A stretch of DNA of 64,000 bases from Duodenibacillus sp. (GCA_017628205.1 JAGBZO010000020.1:1-64000), one strand, 5' to 3'; shown: positions 16,604-27,243, counted from the stretch's first letter. Numbers and translations: made by a program. Notes: generated by a model not told the origin, from the letters alone.

Positions 16604-18030
16604 CAATTTTCACCGTTTTGCAATTGAGAGCCGCCGCCCATGACCTTGTACAGCGTAACGCGGCTGGCGACCTGAGCCAACTGCGCGGAAATCAACGCCT
16701 GTTGCGCACTAAAGTGCGTGCGTTGACTGTCCAAGACCTGGAAATAGCTGTCGGCACCATTTTGATAGCGCGCCTGTGCCAAGCGATAGCTCGCTTCCGT
16801 TGCTTGCGCCAACTCTTGTCGGGCCTTCAATTCTTCGGAGACGGTGCCTTCGATCGCCAAAGCGTCCGCCACTTCACGGAAAGCGCTCTGAATCGCCCGC
16901 TCGTACGAGGCGACCGCAGCCTTCTGTTCTGCCTGCGCTGCCTTCAGATTCTGCGTGTTCTGCCCGCCCGTAAAAATGGGCAGGCTGATCTGCGGAGCGA
17001 AGGACCAGAAACGGGTCCCCGCATCAAACAGATTGGACAATTCGGCCGAGGTCGTTCCGACAGCCGCCGTCAACGCAATGCGAGGGAAGAACGCCGCACG
17101 CGCCACGCCGATATTGGCGTTGGCCGCCTTCAGAGCGGCCTCTGCGGCGGCAATGTCCGGGCGGGCCAACAACACTTCGCTCGGAACGCCGGACAAAGCG
17201 GAAACCTGAGCCGCCGCGTTCGAAACAATGCCATCGGGTTCCAAGGCTGGATCCACTGCGGAGCCGACCAACAGGGTCAAGGCGTTACGGTACTGAGAAA
17301 CGGTGCGCGTAGCCTGCACGTAAGCCGCCTTGGCCGACGCAACGGTCGTCAGAACCTGTTGAACGTCGAGCTGGCTGGCGGCTCCGAGTTCATAACTCTT
17401 TTCGATCAGTTCCCGACTCTTTTCCTGGCTGTTCAGAGTTTCCAAGGCCAATGCCTTTTGGGCCTTGGCCGCACCCAACCCCAACCAGGTTTGAGCGATT
17501 TCCGTGATGACCGTCATCTGCGCGGTACGTTGCGCCGCTTCGGTCGCCATGTACTGTTGGAGGGCCTGTTCGTTCAGATTACGCACGCGACCGAACAAGT
17601 CCAACTCATACGAGGCCATGGCCGCGGATGCGGTATAGACGTGGGTCGTCGTACGTTGCCCGCTGGACGAAAACTCGGCCGGCGTTCCCTTGGCGGCTTC
17701 ATCAGCCACGGCGGCGACGGAAGGCAACAGCTGCCCTCGGCTGACGTTATACAAAGCACGAGCCTTTTCAACGTTAAGCGCGCTCACTCGCAAATCGCGG
17801 TTGTTTTCCAATCCCTGCTGAATCAAGGAGCGAAGTCGTTCATCCTGAAAAAATTCACCCCATTGAGCCAGACCGTTTGTCAACACGCGAACATTTTGCG
17901 TTGCCAGATCCTGAGGCCATGCCTGTGCGATCGGTGCTGCAGGACGTTCGTATTCAGGCGCGAGCGTCGTACAACCGGACAAAATCATCGCGGCGGCAAT
18001 AAGCGTCAAGCCAAAAGTTTTATTACGCAT
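16603..18030 (-). CDS. RND efflux outer-membrane factor (OprM/NodT lipoprotein)
   Basis: The trimeric outer-membrane channel of a tripartite drug pump, 475 residues. The N-terminus is a lipoprotein signal (LIAAAMILSGC, Cys about residue 20), followed by APEYERPAAP, typical of NodT-family proteins. The two OEP repeats are visible as long Ala/Gln-rich helical stretches. The ATG at 18030 overlaps the end of the RND transporter by 8 nt and has GAGGAAG upstream. Its stop overlaps the tetR start. Confidence 0.95.
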   Translation of the reverse strand: MRNKTFGLTLIAAAMILSGCTTLAPEYERPAAPIAQAWPQDLATQNVRVLTNGLAQWGEFFQDERLRSLIQQGLENNRDLRVSALNVEKARALYNVSRGQLLPSVAAVADEAAKGTPAEFSSSGQRTTTHVYTASAAMASYELDLFGRVRNLNEQALQQYMATEAAQRTAQMTVITEIAQTWLGLGAAKAQKALALETLNSQEKSRELIEKSYELGAASQLDVQQVLTTVASAKAAYVQATRTVSQYRNALTLLVGSAVDPALEPDGIVSNAAAQVSALSGVPSEVLLARPDIAAAEAALKAANANIGVARAAFFPRIALTAAVGTTSAELSNLFDAGTRFWSFAPQISLPIFTGGQNTQNLKAAQAEQKAAVASYERAIQSAFREVADALAIEGTVSEELKARQELAQATEASYRLAQARYQNGADSYFQVLDSQRTHFSAQQALISAQLAQVASRVTLYKVMGGGSQLQNGEN

Positions 18031-21000
18031 GTTGTGCTTCCTCCGCATCAGCTACGGTCGCTTTTCCGTGCTTGTTTTTACTAAAGACTCGAGTAATCAA
18101 AACGTAGAACACTGGTACAAAAAAGATACACAGGAACGTCCCCGTAATCATACCCCCCAACACGGCGATACCAATAGCCGATTGTGCCCCGGCACCCGCT
18201 CCAGTGGCCAAAGCTAGGGGTAATACCCCCAAGCCGAAGGCCAAAGATGTCATCAAAATGGGTCGCAGACGCAAACGAACGGCTTCGACGACGGCGGCCA
18301 AAACTTCTTGACCGCTGTCCACCAAATCGCGAGCGAACTCCACGATAAGAATCGCGTTCTTCGCAACCAAACCGACCGTAGTCAACAGACCGACCTGGAA
18401 GTACACGTCGTTTTGACGACCAGTCACCGCGGTCAATCCCAAGGCGCCCAAAACACCCAACGGGATAACCAAAATCACGGCGGCAGGAATCGACCAAGAC
18501 TCGTACAACGCGGCCAAAGCCAGGAACACCACCAAAACGGACAAGGCATACAAGGGAGCCGCATTACCACTGGCAACGCGTTCCTGATACGACACGCCGT
18601 TCCATTCGATAGAGAATCCCGGAGGCATCTGGCTCATGATTTCCTCAACCGCGGCCATTGCCTGCCCGGAAGAAACGCCCGGAGCCGGAGCACCCTGAAT
18701 GTTGACCGCTGCCAGGCTGTTGAATCGATCCAAGCGCGGCGAACCGCTCGACCATTCCGTCGTTACGAACGAGCTCAAGGGAACCATGTCGCCCTTGTCG
18801 TTGCGTACGTGCCACTTGTAGAAATCTTCGGCTGCGGAACGGGCGCTTTCGTCACCCTGTACATAGACCTTCTTCAAACGACCCTGATCCATGAAGTCGT
18901 TGACATAGCTGGACCCAAACGCCGTCGTCAACGTGTCGTTAATGGCCGCGTCCGTCAACCCCATGGCGCGAGCCTTGGGATAGTTGACATTGAGCTTGAG
19001 CATGGGCGTGTCTGCCATACCATTATGGCGAACGGTCACCAAGCGAGGATCGCGATTGGCCTGAGCCAAGAACTGTTGCGTCACTTCCATCAAGCGCTGA
19101 TGTCCCTGACCCTGGCGGTCTTGAATGTAGAAGTCAAAACCGTCGGCCACCCCCAATTCCGGAACCGGCGGCAAGGGGAATACGTACCCGATGCTGTCCT
19201 TGAAAGCGGGCGAGAAAAGCAAGCCCTGAGTACGTTGCGTAATGGCGCCGATACTGGTTTGCGGAGTTTCGCGCTTATCCCAGTCGCTAAGCTTCAGGAA
19301 GCCCATAGCGCTGTTTTGACCGGTACCTGCAAAACTAAAACCTCGAACGGCAAACACGTGGTCAATGTCTTCCTTTTCTTGCTCCTTGACGATCTTTTGG
19401 AAGCGATCCAAAACAACGTCCGTACGTTCGGCCGTCGAGCCGGCAGGCGTCTGCATCATCATCAGCAATACGCCCTGGTCTTCCGCCGGCATAAAGGCGG
19501 AGGGCAAATGCAAGAAGCCCCAGGCCACGCAACCGCAGAGACCGATGTAAATCACCATCAAACGAATCAGACGCTTGACCATGGCCTTGACCGAATCGCG
19601 CACGCCTCGCGTCAGAGCATCAAAGCAATCGTTGAACCAGCGGAAGAATGCCGGCTTCTTTTCCTCGTGTCCGTCCTGAACGGTCTTAAGCATCGTGGCG
19701 CACAAAGCCGGCGTCAATGTCAGAGCAACGACAACGGACAACACCATGGCCGATACGATCGTCACGGAGAACTGACGATAAATGACCCCTGTGGAACCGC
19801 CGAAGAAGGCCATCGGAATAAACACGGCGGACAGTACCATTGCGATACCGATAAGCGCGCCCGTGATTTGATTCATCGACTTGATGGTTGCCGTACGAGC
19901 GTCAAGTCGCTCTTCCACCATGACGCGTTCGACATTTTCAACCACGACAATCGCGTCGTCCACAAGCAAACCGATCGCCAGCACCAACGCAAACATGGTC
20001 AACATGTTGATCGAGAAACCCATCGCACCGAGCACGCCAAGCGTACCGAGCAACACGACCGGAACGGCAATGGTCGGAATAATGGTGGCGCGCCAATTCT
20101 GCAAAAACAGATACATGACGAACACCACCAACACAATGGCTTCGACCAACGTCTTGATTACTTCCTTCATTGCCGCCTTAACAAACGGCGTCGTATCGAA
20201 CGGGATCACCGTCGTCACGCCTTCGGGGAAGTAGGGGCGCAACTCTTCGAGCTTCTTCTCAACGGCCTCTTTCGTTGCCAACGCATTGGCGCCGGAACTC
20301 AGCTTAACGGCAACGCCGGCGGACGACTGCCCGTCAAAATGGCTGTCGAACGTATACGTTTCCTGACCGATTTCGACTCGACCCAGATCCTTCACGCGAA
20401 CAACGGAACCGTTCTTCGTCGTTTTGACGGCAACATTGCCGAACTCTTCCGGGCTTTGCAACAAACCGGCCGCATTGACCGTCGCCGTAATGACGCGCTG
20501 ACCGTTGGTCGGCTGACCGGCAATTTCACCGGCCGCGACCTGAACGTTCTGCGTTTTCAGCGCTTGAATCACATCCGACGGCTGCAAGCCATACTTAAAG
20601 AGCAATCCCGGATCGAGCCAAACGCGCATGGCAAACGAAGCGCCGAAGACCGTGACTTCACCGACACCGGGAACACGAGCCAACGGCTCTTCGATATTGT
20701 TGACTAGGAAGTCGCCCAAAGCCCCCGAGTTAAAGCGATTTTGCGTATCGACAAAGCCGACAACCATCAGGAACGAGGCCGAGCTCTTTCGAACGGTGAC
20801 GCCCAATTGACGTACGACATCGGGCAATCGGGGCTCGGCCATGGACAGCTTGTTCTGCACCTGAACCTGCGCCATATCCGGATTCGTCCCCGCCACGAAA
20901 GTCAGCGTCAACGTCATTCGACCGGTCGAATCGGAGTTGGAACTCATATACATGAGCCCGTCGAGCCCCGTCATCTTTTGTTCGATCACCTGCGTAACCG

Positions 21001-21181
21001 TTTTAGACATGGTCTCGGCGGAAGCCCCGGGATAGGTAGCGGTGACGGTCACCTGGGGAGGCGCGATATTCGGGTATTGTGAGACGGGCAACGTCTTAAT
21101 TGCCAATGCCCCCACAAGCATGATGACGATGGCAACCACCCAAGCAAAAATGGGGCGGTCGACAAAGAAACGACTTAACAT
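18023..21181 (-). CDS. RND multidrug efflux transporter, HAE1 (AcrB-like)
   Basis: The inner-membrane proton/drug antiporter of the pump, 1052 residues, full length for AcrB/MexB. It begins SRFFVDRPIFAWVVAIVIML. The proton-relay Asp pair is in GLLVDDAIVVVENVER (about residues 407-408), and the relay Lys is in GLVAKNAILIVEFA. It has two large periplasmic loops and twelve expected helices. It lies 22 nt after the adaptor gene and overlaps the outer-membrane factor. The family exports hydrophobic drugs, bile salts or dyes; the exact range cannot be read here. Confidence 0.98.
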   Translation of the reverse strand: MLSRFFVDRPIFAWVVAIVIMLVGALAIKTLPVSQYPNIAPPQVTVTATYPGASAETMSKTVTQVIEQKMTGLDGLMYMSSNSDSTGRMTLTLTFVAGTNPDMAQVQVQNKLSMAEPRLPDVVRQLGVTVRKSSASFLMVVGFVDTQNRFNSGALGDFLVNNIEEPLARVPGVGEVTVFGASFAMRVWLDPGLLFKYGLQPSDVIQALKTQNVQVAAGEIAGQPTNGQRVITATVNAAGLLQSPEEFGNVAVKTTKNGSVVRVKDLGRVEIGQETYTFDSHFDGQSSAGVAVKLSSGANALATKEAVEKKLEELRPYFPEGVTTVIPFDTTPFVKAAMKEVIKTLVEAIVLVVFVMYLFLQNWRATIIPTIAVPVVLLGTLGVLGAMGFSINMLTMFALVLAIGLLVDDAIVVVENVERVMVEERLDARTATIKSMNQITGALIGIAMVLSAVFIPMAFFGGSTGVIYRQFSVTIVSAMVLSVVVALTLTPALCATMLKTVQDGHEEKKPAFFRWFNDCFDALTRGVRDSVKAMVKRLIRLMVIYIGLCGCVAWGFLHLPSAFMPAEDQGVLLMMMQTPAGSTAERTDVVLDRFQKIVKEQEKEDIDHVFAVRGFSFAGTGQNSAMGFLKLSDWDKRETPQTSIGAITQRTQGLLFSPAFKDSIGYVFPLPPVPELGVADGFDFYIQDRQGQGHQRLMEVTQQFLAQANRDPRLVTVRHNGMADTPMLKLNVNYPKARAMGLTDAAINDTLTTAFGSSYVNDFMDQGRLKKVYVQGDESARSAAEDFYKWHVRNDKGDMVPLSSFVTTEWSSGSPRLDRFNSLAAVNIQGAPAPGVSSGQAMAAVEEIMSQMPPGFSIEWNGVSYQERVASGNAAPLYALSVLVVFLALAALYESWSIPAAVILVIPLGVLGALGLTAVTGRQNDVYFQVGLLTTVGLVAKNAILIVEFARDLVDSGQEVLAAVVEAVRLRLRPILMTSLAFGLGVLPLALATGAGAGAQSAIGIAVLGGMITGTFLCIFFVPVFYVLITRVFSKNKHGKATVADAEEAQHA

Positions 21182-21203
21182 ACGTGTTTACTCCACACCC
21201 GAC

Positions 21204-22364
21204 TTACTTGGTTGCCGCAGCCTGTTTTTTCGTTTCGCCATACGAAACGGTGGCCCCCGGGCGTACTTTCAAGATACCCTCGGAAATCACTACGTCACCG
21301 ACGCTCAAGCCGGAAGAAATGAGCCACTTGGTGCCTTCGACGCCACTGATTTGCAGGTCGCGCAAAACAACCTTGTTGTCCTTGTCGACCACATAGCAAT
21401 AGGGCTTGCCGTTGGAGTGTCGCATTACGGCACGTTGATCCAACTTGATCGCCTTTTCCTGGACGCCTTCGGTCAAGACGGCACGCACATACATACCGGG
21501 CATCAGATCGCGTTCAGGGTTGGGGAAGACGGCGCGAATGCGAACCATGCCCGTCGCTTCGTCAACCAGCGCGTCCTGAACGACCAGCTTTCCCTTGAGC
21601 GGATACTGTTTGCCGGAGTCCAGAATCAGGCCGATTTCCGCTTCGCCGTTAGGCAAAGCCTTGAGTTCCCCGTTGGCCAAACGCTGCTTCAACTTGGCCA
21701 ACATGTCGTAGGACTGAACTACGTCCACATAGATCGGATCGAGCTGTTGAACAGTCGTCAGTTGCTGGGCTTGGTTGGCGGTCACCAAAGCGCCGGCGGT
21801 CACTTCGGAAATGGAAACGCGACCGGTAATGGGACTGCGAACCTGGGTGTAACTCATGTTCGCGTTTGCCGCCTTCAGAGCAGCCTTGGCGGCCGCAACA
21901 TTGGCTTGCGCCACTTTGTACTGTGCCTGAGCCATATCGTCGGCTTGTTGGCTGACGGCATTGATCTTCACCAAGTCGGCCGATCGGGCGGCGTCAGCCT
22001 TGGCCAACGCCATATTGGCCTCGGCCTGCAGCAAGGCGGCTCGGGCGGTCGCTACATCGGCCTCGAACAACGTCGGATCGATCTGATAAAGCGACTGTCC
22101 TTGCTGAACCTCCGCGCCTTCTTCAAACAGACGCTTCTGAACGATACCGGTCACCTGAGGACGAACCTCGGCAATACGGAACGCATTGGTGCGACCGGAC
22201 AGCTCGGTACGAATGACGGCCTCCGTCAGTTCGATTTTGACAACATCGACGGGCGTGGGCCCGGCGGCGACGCGCTGTTGCGCCGGCTTTTCGCACCCCG
22301 ACAACAAGGCGCCTGCCATCACAGCAGAAATAACCGCGATCAGCGGCTTTTTATTCAGTACCAT
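21204..22364 (-). CDS. RND efflux periplasmic adaptor (AcrA/MexA-like lipoprotein)
   Basis: The membrane-fusion subunit linking transporter and outer-membrane channel, 386 residues. It has a lipoprotein signal ending MAGALLSGC, followed by the lipoyl half-motifs (EVRPQVTGIVQKRLFEEGA and YTQVRSPITGRVS), a long coiled-coil hairpin (about residues 95-165, rich in Ala, Gln and Lys) and a beta-barrel. It is the first gene of the unit. The TetR-type palindrome lies about 90 bp upstream. Confidence 0.96.
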   Translation of the reverse strand: MVLNKKPLIAVISAVMAGALLSGCEKPAQQRVAAGPTPVDVVKIELTEAVIRTELSGRTNAFRIAEVRPQVTGIVQKRLFEEGAEVQQGQSLYQIDPTLFEADVATARAALLQAEANMALAKADAARSADLVKINAVSQQADDMAQAQYKVAQANVAAAKAALKAANANMSYTQVRSPITGRVSISEVTAGALVTANQAQQLTTVQQLDPIYVDVVQSYDMLAKLKQRLANGELKALPNGEAEIGLILDSGKQYPLKGKLVVQDALVDEATGMVRIRAVFPNPERDLMPGMYVRAVLTEGVQEKAIKLDQRAVMRHSNGKPYCYVVDKDNKVVLRDLQISGVEGTKWLISSGLSVGDVVISEGILKVRPGATVSYGETKKQAAATK

Positions 22365-22451
22365 TTATGTGCTCCGTAAAGCGAATTTCCAGAAAATCGT
22401 TCTTGTGCGCCCGGATTGTCCGAGCGTCGTTTTGACAGTCATTTTTACCAG

Positions 22452-22469
22452 ACTGAATGATCGTTCAGT
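22452..22469. promoter_or_regulatory. TetR-type operator upstream of the RND efflux operon
   Basis: ACTGAATGATCGTTCAGT is an inverted repeat matching at 16 of 18 positions, centred on GATC. On the minus strand a -10-like TACAAT lies immediately upstream of it, so a bound repressor would block the start region. It sits in the 265-bp gap between the adaptor gene and marC. The likely ligand protein is the TetR regulator at 16016-16603. Confidence 0.65.
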
Positions 22470-22629
22470 ATTGTACGCACTTATTTTGTTTTCATACTTG
22501 TTCTCAGGAAAAATTTACAAGGTTGCGCATTGTTTACACACGCAAACTCCGCCTTTTTCCGAACAAACGCTCTACAATCCACCCCATTGATTTCTATCGT
22601 CGCTTCACTCTATTTTCGAGTTGAAAGCT

Positions 22630-23277
22630 ATGTTCGACGCATTCCAATTTCAGTACTTTTTCGGGGCTCTCGTCTCACTTGTCGTGATCACCAATCCCCC
22701 GACAAAAATCCCCTTGTTCATCAGTCTGACCGTCGGCATGACGCCCGAGCAGCGACGACAACAGGCGAACTGGGCGGGAATTTATTCCTTCCTTGTCATG
22801 CTGATCAGCTTGTTGGCCGGGAACTTGATTTTGGCCCTGTTCGGCATCAGTTTCGGAGCCATGCGTATCGCCGGCGGGCTCGTCATCGCAATGATCGGCA
22901 ACCAAATGCTTTTCGGAGGACAAACCCCTAACAAAGCTCCGTTGGTGCGCCGTAACAAGGAAGACTACGCCTTCTTCCCGTTAGCCATGCCCGGCATCGC
23001 CGGTCCCGGTACGATAGCCGTCGTCATCGGGTTTTCGACCGAAATCGCCGAAGTTTCCGACACCGCTCAAATGGTCTCGGCCATTGTCATGACGGTATGT
23101 GCCATCGCCTGCACCAGTTTTTTGGCTTGGCTAACTCTTCGGTGCAGCGAGTTCGTGGCCAACCACATCGGCCCGTCGGGCATGCAAGTATTGAGCAAAC
23201 TGATGGGCTTTTTGCTTATTTGCATCGGCGTTCAATTCGTCGGCTCCGGCGTTCGCACCTTCATCGCCGGCGGTTAG
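22630..23277 (+). CDS. MarC-family integral membrane protein
   Basis: A 215-residue protein with about six helices, of the MarC/UPF0056 family. Signatures are VITNPPTKIPLFISLTVGMT in the first half and FPLAMPGIAGPGTIAVVIGF in the second. The ATG at 22630 gives MFDAFQFQYFF; a TTG at 22621 would add three residues. It diverges from the efflux operon. The family's transport substrate is not established. A second paralogue lies at 45609-46265. Confidence 0.92.
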   Translation: MFDAFQFQYFFGALVSLVVITNPPTKIPLFISLTVGMTPEQRRQQANWAGIYSFLVMLISLLAGNLILALFGISFGAMRIAGGLVIAMIGNQMLFGGQTPNKAPLVRRNKEDYAFFPLAMPGIAGPGTIAVVIGFSTEIAEVSDTAQMVSAIVMTVCAIACTSFLAWLTLRCSEFVANHIGPSGMQVLSKLMGFLLICIGVQFVGSGVRTFIAGG

Positions 23278-23290
23278 ACGCCAATCCATC

Positions 23291-23364
23291 AAAAAAAAAC
23301 GGCGTGTTCCCGAAGAGTTTTCGTTCTCCAACGAAAAGAACTTCGAGAGCCCGCCGTTTTGTTT
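23291..23364. terminator. bidirectional terminator between marC and glmS
   Basis: Outer arms AAAACGGCG and CGCCGTTTT enclose an inner hairpin, and the whole is flanked by A9 on the left and T-rich DNA on the right. It serves two convergent genes. Confidence 0.75.
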
Positions 23365-23378
23365 TAAGCGTCCCTTCT

Positions 23379-25205
23379 TTATTCGACCGTCACGCTCTTG
23401 GCCAAATTGCGCGGCTTGTCAACGTCAGTGCCCTTGGCCAAGGCAGTATGGTAGGCCAACAGCTGCAACGGCACGACGTGCAACACGGGAGAAAGATCGC
23501 CGTAGTTTTCCGGCATGCGGATGACATGCATCCCCTCTTCCGATTCGATGTGCGTGTCGGCATCGGCAAATACGTACAACTCGCCGCCGCGAGCGCGCAC
23601 CTCCTGCATGTTGCTCTTGAGCTTTTCCAACAGCTGATCGTTCGGCGCAATCGTCACGACGGGCATGCTGGCATCCACGAGCGCCAACGGTCCGTGCTTG
23701 AGTTCGCCTGCCGGATAGGCTTCGGCGTGAATGTATGAAATCTCTTTGAGCTTCAGCGCCCCTTCCAACGCAATCGGATAGTGAACGCCGCGTCCCAAAA
23801 AGAGCGCGTGATCCTTGCAGGCAAAGCGCTCGGCCCAAGCAATGACTTGCGGTTCCAGCGCCAAGACGGCCGTTAATGCCGTCGGAATATGACGCAAATG
23901 ACTCAAAGCCTGCTTTTCTTGTTCTTCATCGAGCCTGCCGCGCAACTTTGCAAACGTAAGAGCCAACAAATACAAAGCCGTCAACTGCGTGCTGAACGCT
24001 TTGGTACTGGCAACGCCCACCTCAACGCCGGCGCGCGTAATGTAAGCCAAAGCGCTTTCTCGCACGAGAGCGCTCTGAGACACATTGCAAATCGTCAACG
24101 TCTTTGTCATGCCGCGCGACGTCGCGTGCTTGAGAGCGGCGATGGTGTCTGCCGTTTCACCGGATTGCGAAATCGTCACAACCATCGTGTTCGGATCGGC
24201 AATCGAGGCACGATAACGATACTCGCTGGCAATTTCCACGTCACACGGGATCCCGGCAATGGCTTCGAGCCAATACTTGGCCGTACAAGCGGCGTAATAG
24301 CTCGTACCGCAGGCCAAAATCAACAGTCTGTTGGTCTGAGCGAAAATGTCCCGCGCTTTTTCCCCGAACAACGACGGGCAAATCCCTTCTACACCCTCAA
24401 GCGTGTCTCCGATAGCGCGAGGTTGCTCGAAAATTTCCTTCTGCATGTAATGACGGTAGGGACCGAGTTCCGCCGCTCCCGTATAGGCCTGTACGTGCAT
24501 CGGTTCGCGTGTTACGGAAACGTACTCCTGCCCCTGATGACTGAACATGTCGACCTTGTCCGTCGTAACATCGACAACGTCGCCGTCTTCCAAAAAGACG
24601 ATGTCGTTGGTTACGCCCGCCAATGCCATCGCATCGCTTGCAATATAGTTCTCCGAGCAACCGAGCCCCAACACCAAGGGCGAGCCCAAGCGAGCCCCCA
24701 CCAAACGGCCGGGCTCGTCTTTGGAGAACACGGCGATGGCATAGGCCCCGCGAACTCGATTCAGCGCTTTTTTGACGGCATCCAACAAGTCGCCGTCATA
24801 ATAATCGTCAACCAGGTGGCACAAAACTTCCGTATCGGTCTGACCGAGAAATTCCACCCCTTTGGCTTGAAGCTCTTCACGCAATTGCGCGTAGTTTTCG
24901 ATGATGCCGTTGTGTACCAAAGCGATACGTCCGCCCGCAATATGCGGGTGGGCGTTCTCGATCACGGGACCACCGTGCGTGGCCCAACGCGTATGCGCAA
25001 TGCCAAGCGGTCCTCGGATTGCATCTTTTTGCACCTGCTCGGACAACTCTTGCACACGCTCCACGGTGCGTGCCCGTGCAATGGCGCCGCCCGACATGAC
25101 GGCAACGCCGCAACTGTCGTAGCCGCGATATTCAAGTCGACGCAACCCTTCGACTAAAACGGGCACGACGTCTTTCAGACTGACACCCGCAACAATCCCA
25201 CACAT
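23379..25205 (-). CDS. glmS: glutamine--fructose-6-phosphate aminotransferase (isomerizing)
   Basis: First enzyme of UDP-GlcNAc synthesis: it makes glucosamine-6-phosphate from fructose-6-phosphate and glutamine. The 608-residue protein starts MCGIVAG, whose Cys becomes the N-terminal nucleophile, so the start is fixed at 25205 even though the frame is open to 25271. The glutaminase domain covers about residues 1-230. The two SIS domains include [16 protein letters not shown], and the C-terminus is NLAKSVTVE. It lies 35 nt downstream of glmU, forming one operon. Confidence 0.98.
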   Translation of the reverse strand: MCGIVAGVSLKDVVPVLVEGLRRLEYRGYDSCGVAVMSGGAIARARTVERVQELSEQVQKDAIRGPLGIAHTRWATHGGPVIENAHPHIAGGRIALVHNGIIENYAQLREELQAKGVEFLGQTDTEVLCHLVDDYYDGDLLDAVKKALNRVRGAYAIAVFSKDEPGRLVGARLGSPLVLGLGCSENYIASDAMALAGVTNDIVFLEDGDVVDVTTDKVDMFSHQGQEYVSVTREPMHVQAYTGAAELGPYRHYMQKEIFEQPRAIGDTLEGVEGICPSLFGEKARDIFAQTNRLLILACGTSYYAACTAKYWLEAIAGIPCDVEIASEYRYRASIADPNTMVVTISQSGETADTIAALKHATSRGMTKTLTICNVSQSALVRESALAYITRAGVEVGVASTKAFSTQLTALYLLALTFAKLRGRLDEEQEKQALSHLRHIPTALTAVLALEPQVIAWAERFACKDHALFLGRGVHYPIALEGALKLKEISYIHAEAYPAGELKHGPLALVDASMPVVTIAPNDQLLEKLKSNMQEVRARGGELYVFADADTHIESEEGMHVIRMPENYGDLSPVLHVVPLQLLAYHTALAKGTDVDKPRNLAKSVTVE

Positions 25206-25240
25206 ACCTTTCTCCCTTCGATTCGGTCGTTGCGCAAAAC

Positions 25241-26608
25241 TTAGGCTTGCTTCTTCTGCGGACGAACCCAACCGTCAATCGTGACCTGTCGGGCACGACT
25301 GAGCGTGAGCTTGCCTGCGGGAGCATTCTTGGTCAAGGTCGTGCCGGCGCCCAACGTAGCTCCTGCACCGACCGTCACGGGCGCGACCAGCTGCGTGTCC
25401 GAACCGATAAAGGCATCGTCCTCAATCACCGTACGGAACTTGTTGACGCCGTCGTAATTGCAGGTAATAGTGCCGGCACCGACGTTCACTCGAGCGCCGA
25501 TATCGGCATCTCCGATATACGTCAAATGATTCACCTTGGAAGCGTCTCCGACGATCGAGTTTTTCACCTCCACAAAGTTCCCGATATGAACGTGATCGGC
25601 CAACTGAGCGCCGGGACGCAAACGTGCGAAGGGACCGATCTTGGCCTGCGAGCCGACAAGCGCGCCGTCAATATGGGTATAAGCGGCGACTTGCGTGCCT
25701 TGAGCAATTTCCGCATTGCGAATGACGCTGTAAGGACCGACATAAACGCCGTCGCCCAAAACGACGTCTCCTTCAAAAATACAACCGATGTCGATCGTAA
25801 CGTCCTTGCCACAGGTCAACTTGCCGCGAATGTCCAAACGAGACGGATCCAATACGGTGACTCCCTGTTCGGTCAACAGTTCGGCTTGATGATCTTGCCA
25901 AATGCCTTCAAGACGAGCCAATTGCGTCTTGGAGTTGACGCCTTCAACCTCAAAACTGCGACGCGGACGAGCGGAGTTGATTCGCACGCCGTCACGAACG
26001 GCCAAACCGATCACGTCGGTCAAATAGTATTCGCCCTGAGCATTACTGGTCTTCAGCTCGCTCAACCAAGACGCCAATCTAGCCGTAGGCAACAGCATGA
26101 TGCCGGTATTCACTTCGCGAATCTGCTTTTGACCTTCGGTCGCGTCCTTTTGCTCGACAATAGCGACAATTCGGCCCTTTTGACGCAAGATACGACCATA
26201 ACCGGTCGGATTGCGCAAAACGGTGGTCAAAATAGCCATGCCGTCTCCGGCGACGGCCGTCAAACGTTCAATCGTTTCCGGCTGAATGAGCGGCACGTCG
26301 CCCAACAGAACCAGAGTGTATTCGGCGGAGGGATCCAACTGATCGAGCGTTTGAAGCAAGGCGTGTCCCGTACCTAATTGCGGTTGTTGTAGCGCAAACG
26401 ACACGTCTTCGTTGTCGGACAAATGCGCCCGAACGACATCGGCTTGATGACCGACGACAACCACCTTTTTGCTGACGTTGTCCATTTTGTCGACCGTTTG
26501 CAGCACATGTTCGATCATGGCCTTGCCGGCCAACGGTTGCAATACCTTGGGCAGGTTGGAGTTCATGCGCTTGCCTTGACCGGCAGCCAAAATAACGACG
26601 TTGATCAT
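25241..26608 (-). CDS. glmU: bifunctional GlcNAc-1-P uridyltransferase / GlcN-1-P acetyltransferase
   Basis: Performs the last two steps of UDP-GlcNAc synthesis for peptidoglycan and lipid A. The N-terminal pyrophosphorylase motif is [18 protein letters not shown] (residues 6-23). The C-terminal half is a left-handed beta-helix of hexapeptide repeats, with [14 protein letters not shown] containing conserved acetyltransferase residues. The 455-residue length is standard. It is the first gene of glmU-glmS. Confidence 0.98.
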   Translation of the reverse strand: MINVVILAAGQGKRMNSNLPKVLQPLAGKAMIEHVLQTVDKMDNVSKKVVVVGHQADVVRAHLSDNEDVSFALQQPQLGTGHALLQTLDQLDPSAEYTLVLLGDVPLIQPETIERLTAVAGDGMAILTTVLRNPTGYGRILRQKGRIVAIVEQKDATEGQKQIREVNTGIMLLPTARLASWLSELKTSNAQGEYYLTDVIGLAVRDGVRINSARPRRSFEVEGVNSKTQLARLEGIWQDHQAELLTEQGVTVLDPSRLDIRGKLTCGKDVTIDIGCIFEGDVVLGDGVYVGPYSVIRNAEIAQGTQVAAYTHIDGALVGSQAKIGPFARLRPGAQLADHVHIGNFVEVKNSIVGDASKVNHLTYIGDADIGARVNVGAGTITCNYDGVNKFRTVIEDDAFIGSDTQLVAPVTVGAGATLGAGTTLTKNAPAGKLTLSRARQVTIDGWVRPQKKQA

Positions 26609-26725
26609 ATGTTGTGCTCCTTCTAGTTTTTTACGCCCTTTTGTTTAACCGTTTCTTTCGGGCGGGGTAGGTATAACTAATTAATTTTAGTCTGTTTTAT
26701 CCTTATTTTTCCGCTCCCGCAAATA

Positions 26726-26755
26726 AAAATGCCGCCGTTTTCACGGCGGCATTTT
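26726..26755 (-). terminator. terminator after the YjiH/YjiG pair
   Basis: A perfect 13-bp stem (AAAATGCCGCCGT with its complement) encloses a 4-nt loop and ends in a T-run on the minus strand. It is 20 nt past the yjiG-like stop. Confidence 0.92.
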
Positions 26756-26775
26756 CGCTTATGCGCAACGATCTA

Positions 26776-27243
26776 TCAGATCAGAACGCGCATGATGAGC
26801 ATACCCAAGCAGGCCATCAACACACTGTTGAGCATCAAGACGGGCCAGTACTTCTTGGGAACGTCGGCAACACCGAGCAAACGACCCATGTACTGAATCT
26901 GAGAAGCCATCAACAACAAGGCCGGAACCATGATGGTGATGTGTTCGGGGGTCAACTGACCGCCGCCCATCAAGCTGGCGGCAACGCCGACGCCGGCGCC
27001 GCAGCTCAACCACGTGGCGAGCAAGACGGTAATGGCTTCACCGGGCAGACCGAAGATACCCATGACACCGCCACAGGTTTCGCCCATGAAATCCAAAACA
27101 CCGAACAACTTGAGGATGTACGTCAGAACGAATGCCATCAACACATTGGGAATCAGGTTGTTAATGGCCATGTTGAAGCCCTTGCGCAACCCGATGATGA
27201 AGATATCAAACGGATTCTTCGTTTCGATCTGTGCATTACTCAT
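26776..27243 (-). CDS. yjiG: YjiG-like / SpmB-like membrane protein
   Basis: A 155-residue inner-membrane protein of the nucleoside-recognition (Gate) family, with about four helices, including GFNMAINNLIPNVLMAFVLT. The ATG at 27243 overlaps the end of the yjiH-like gene by 8 nt, so the pair is translationally coupled. YjiG and YjiH always pair in this way in E. coli, where they neighbour isoaspartyl dipeptidase. Their function is unproven, and transport of a small metabolite is the usual guess. Confidence 0.82.
   Translation of the reverse strand: MSNAQIETKNPFDIFIIGLRKGFNMAINNLIPNVLMAFVLTYILKLFGVLDFMGETCGGVMGIFGLPGEAITVLLATWLSCGAGVGVAASLMGGGQLTPEHITIMVPALLLMASQIQYMGRLLGVADVPKKYWPVLMLNSVLMACLGMLIMRVLI

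Noticed and set aside
18308-20707. Long (799-codon) open frame on the plus strand, opposite the RND transporter
   Set aside because: It mirrors the codon pattern of the well-recognised AcrB-like gene, is low-complexity (Arg/His/Gln-rich) and matches no family I know.
23889-26377. Plus-strand frames of 422 and 376 codons opposite glmS and glmU
   Set aside because: Antisense to two textbook genes; no recognisable protein features.
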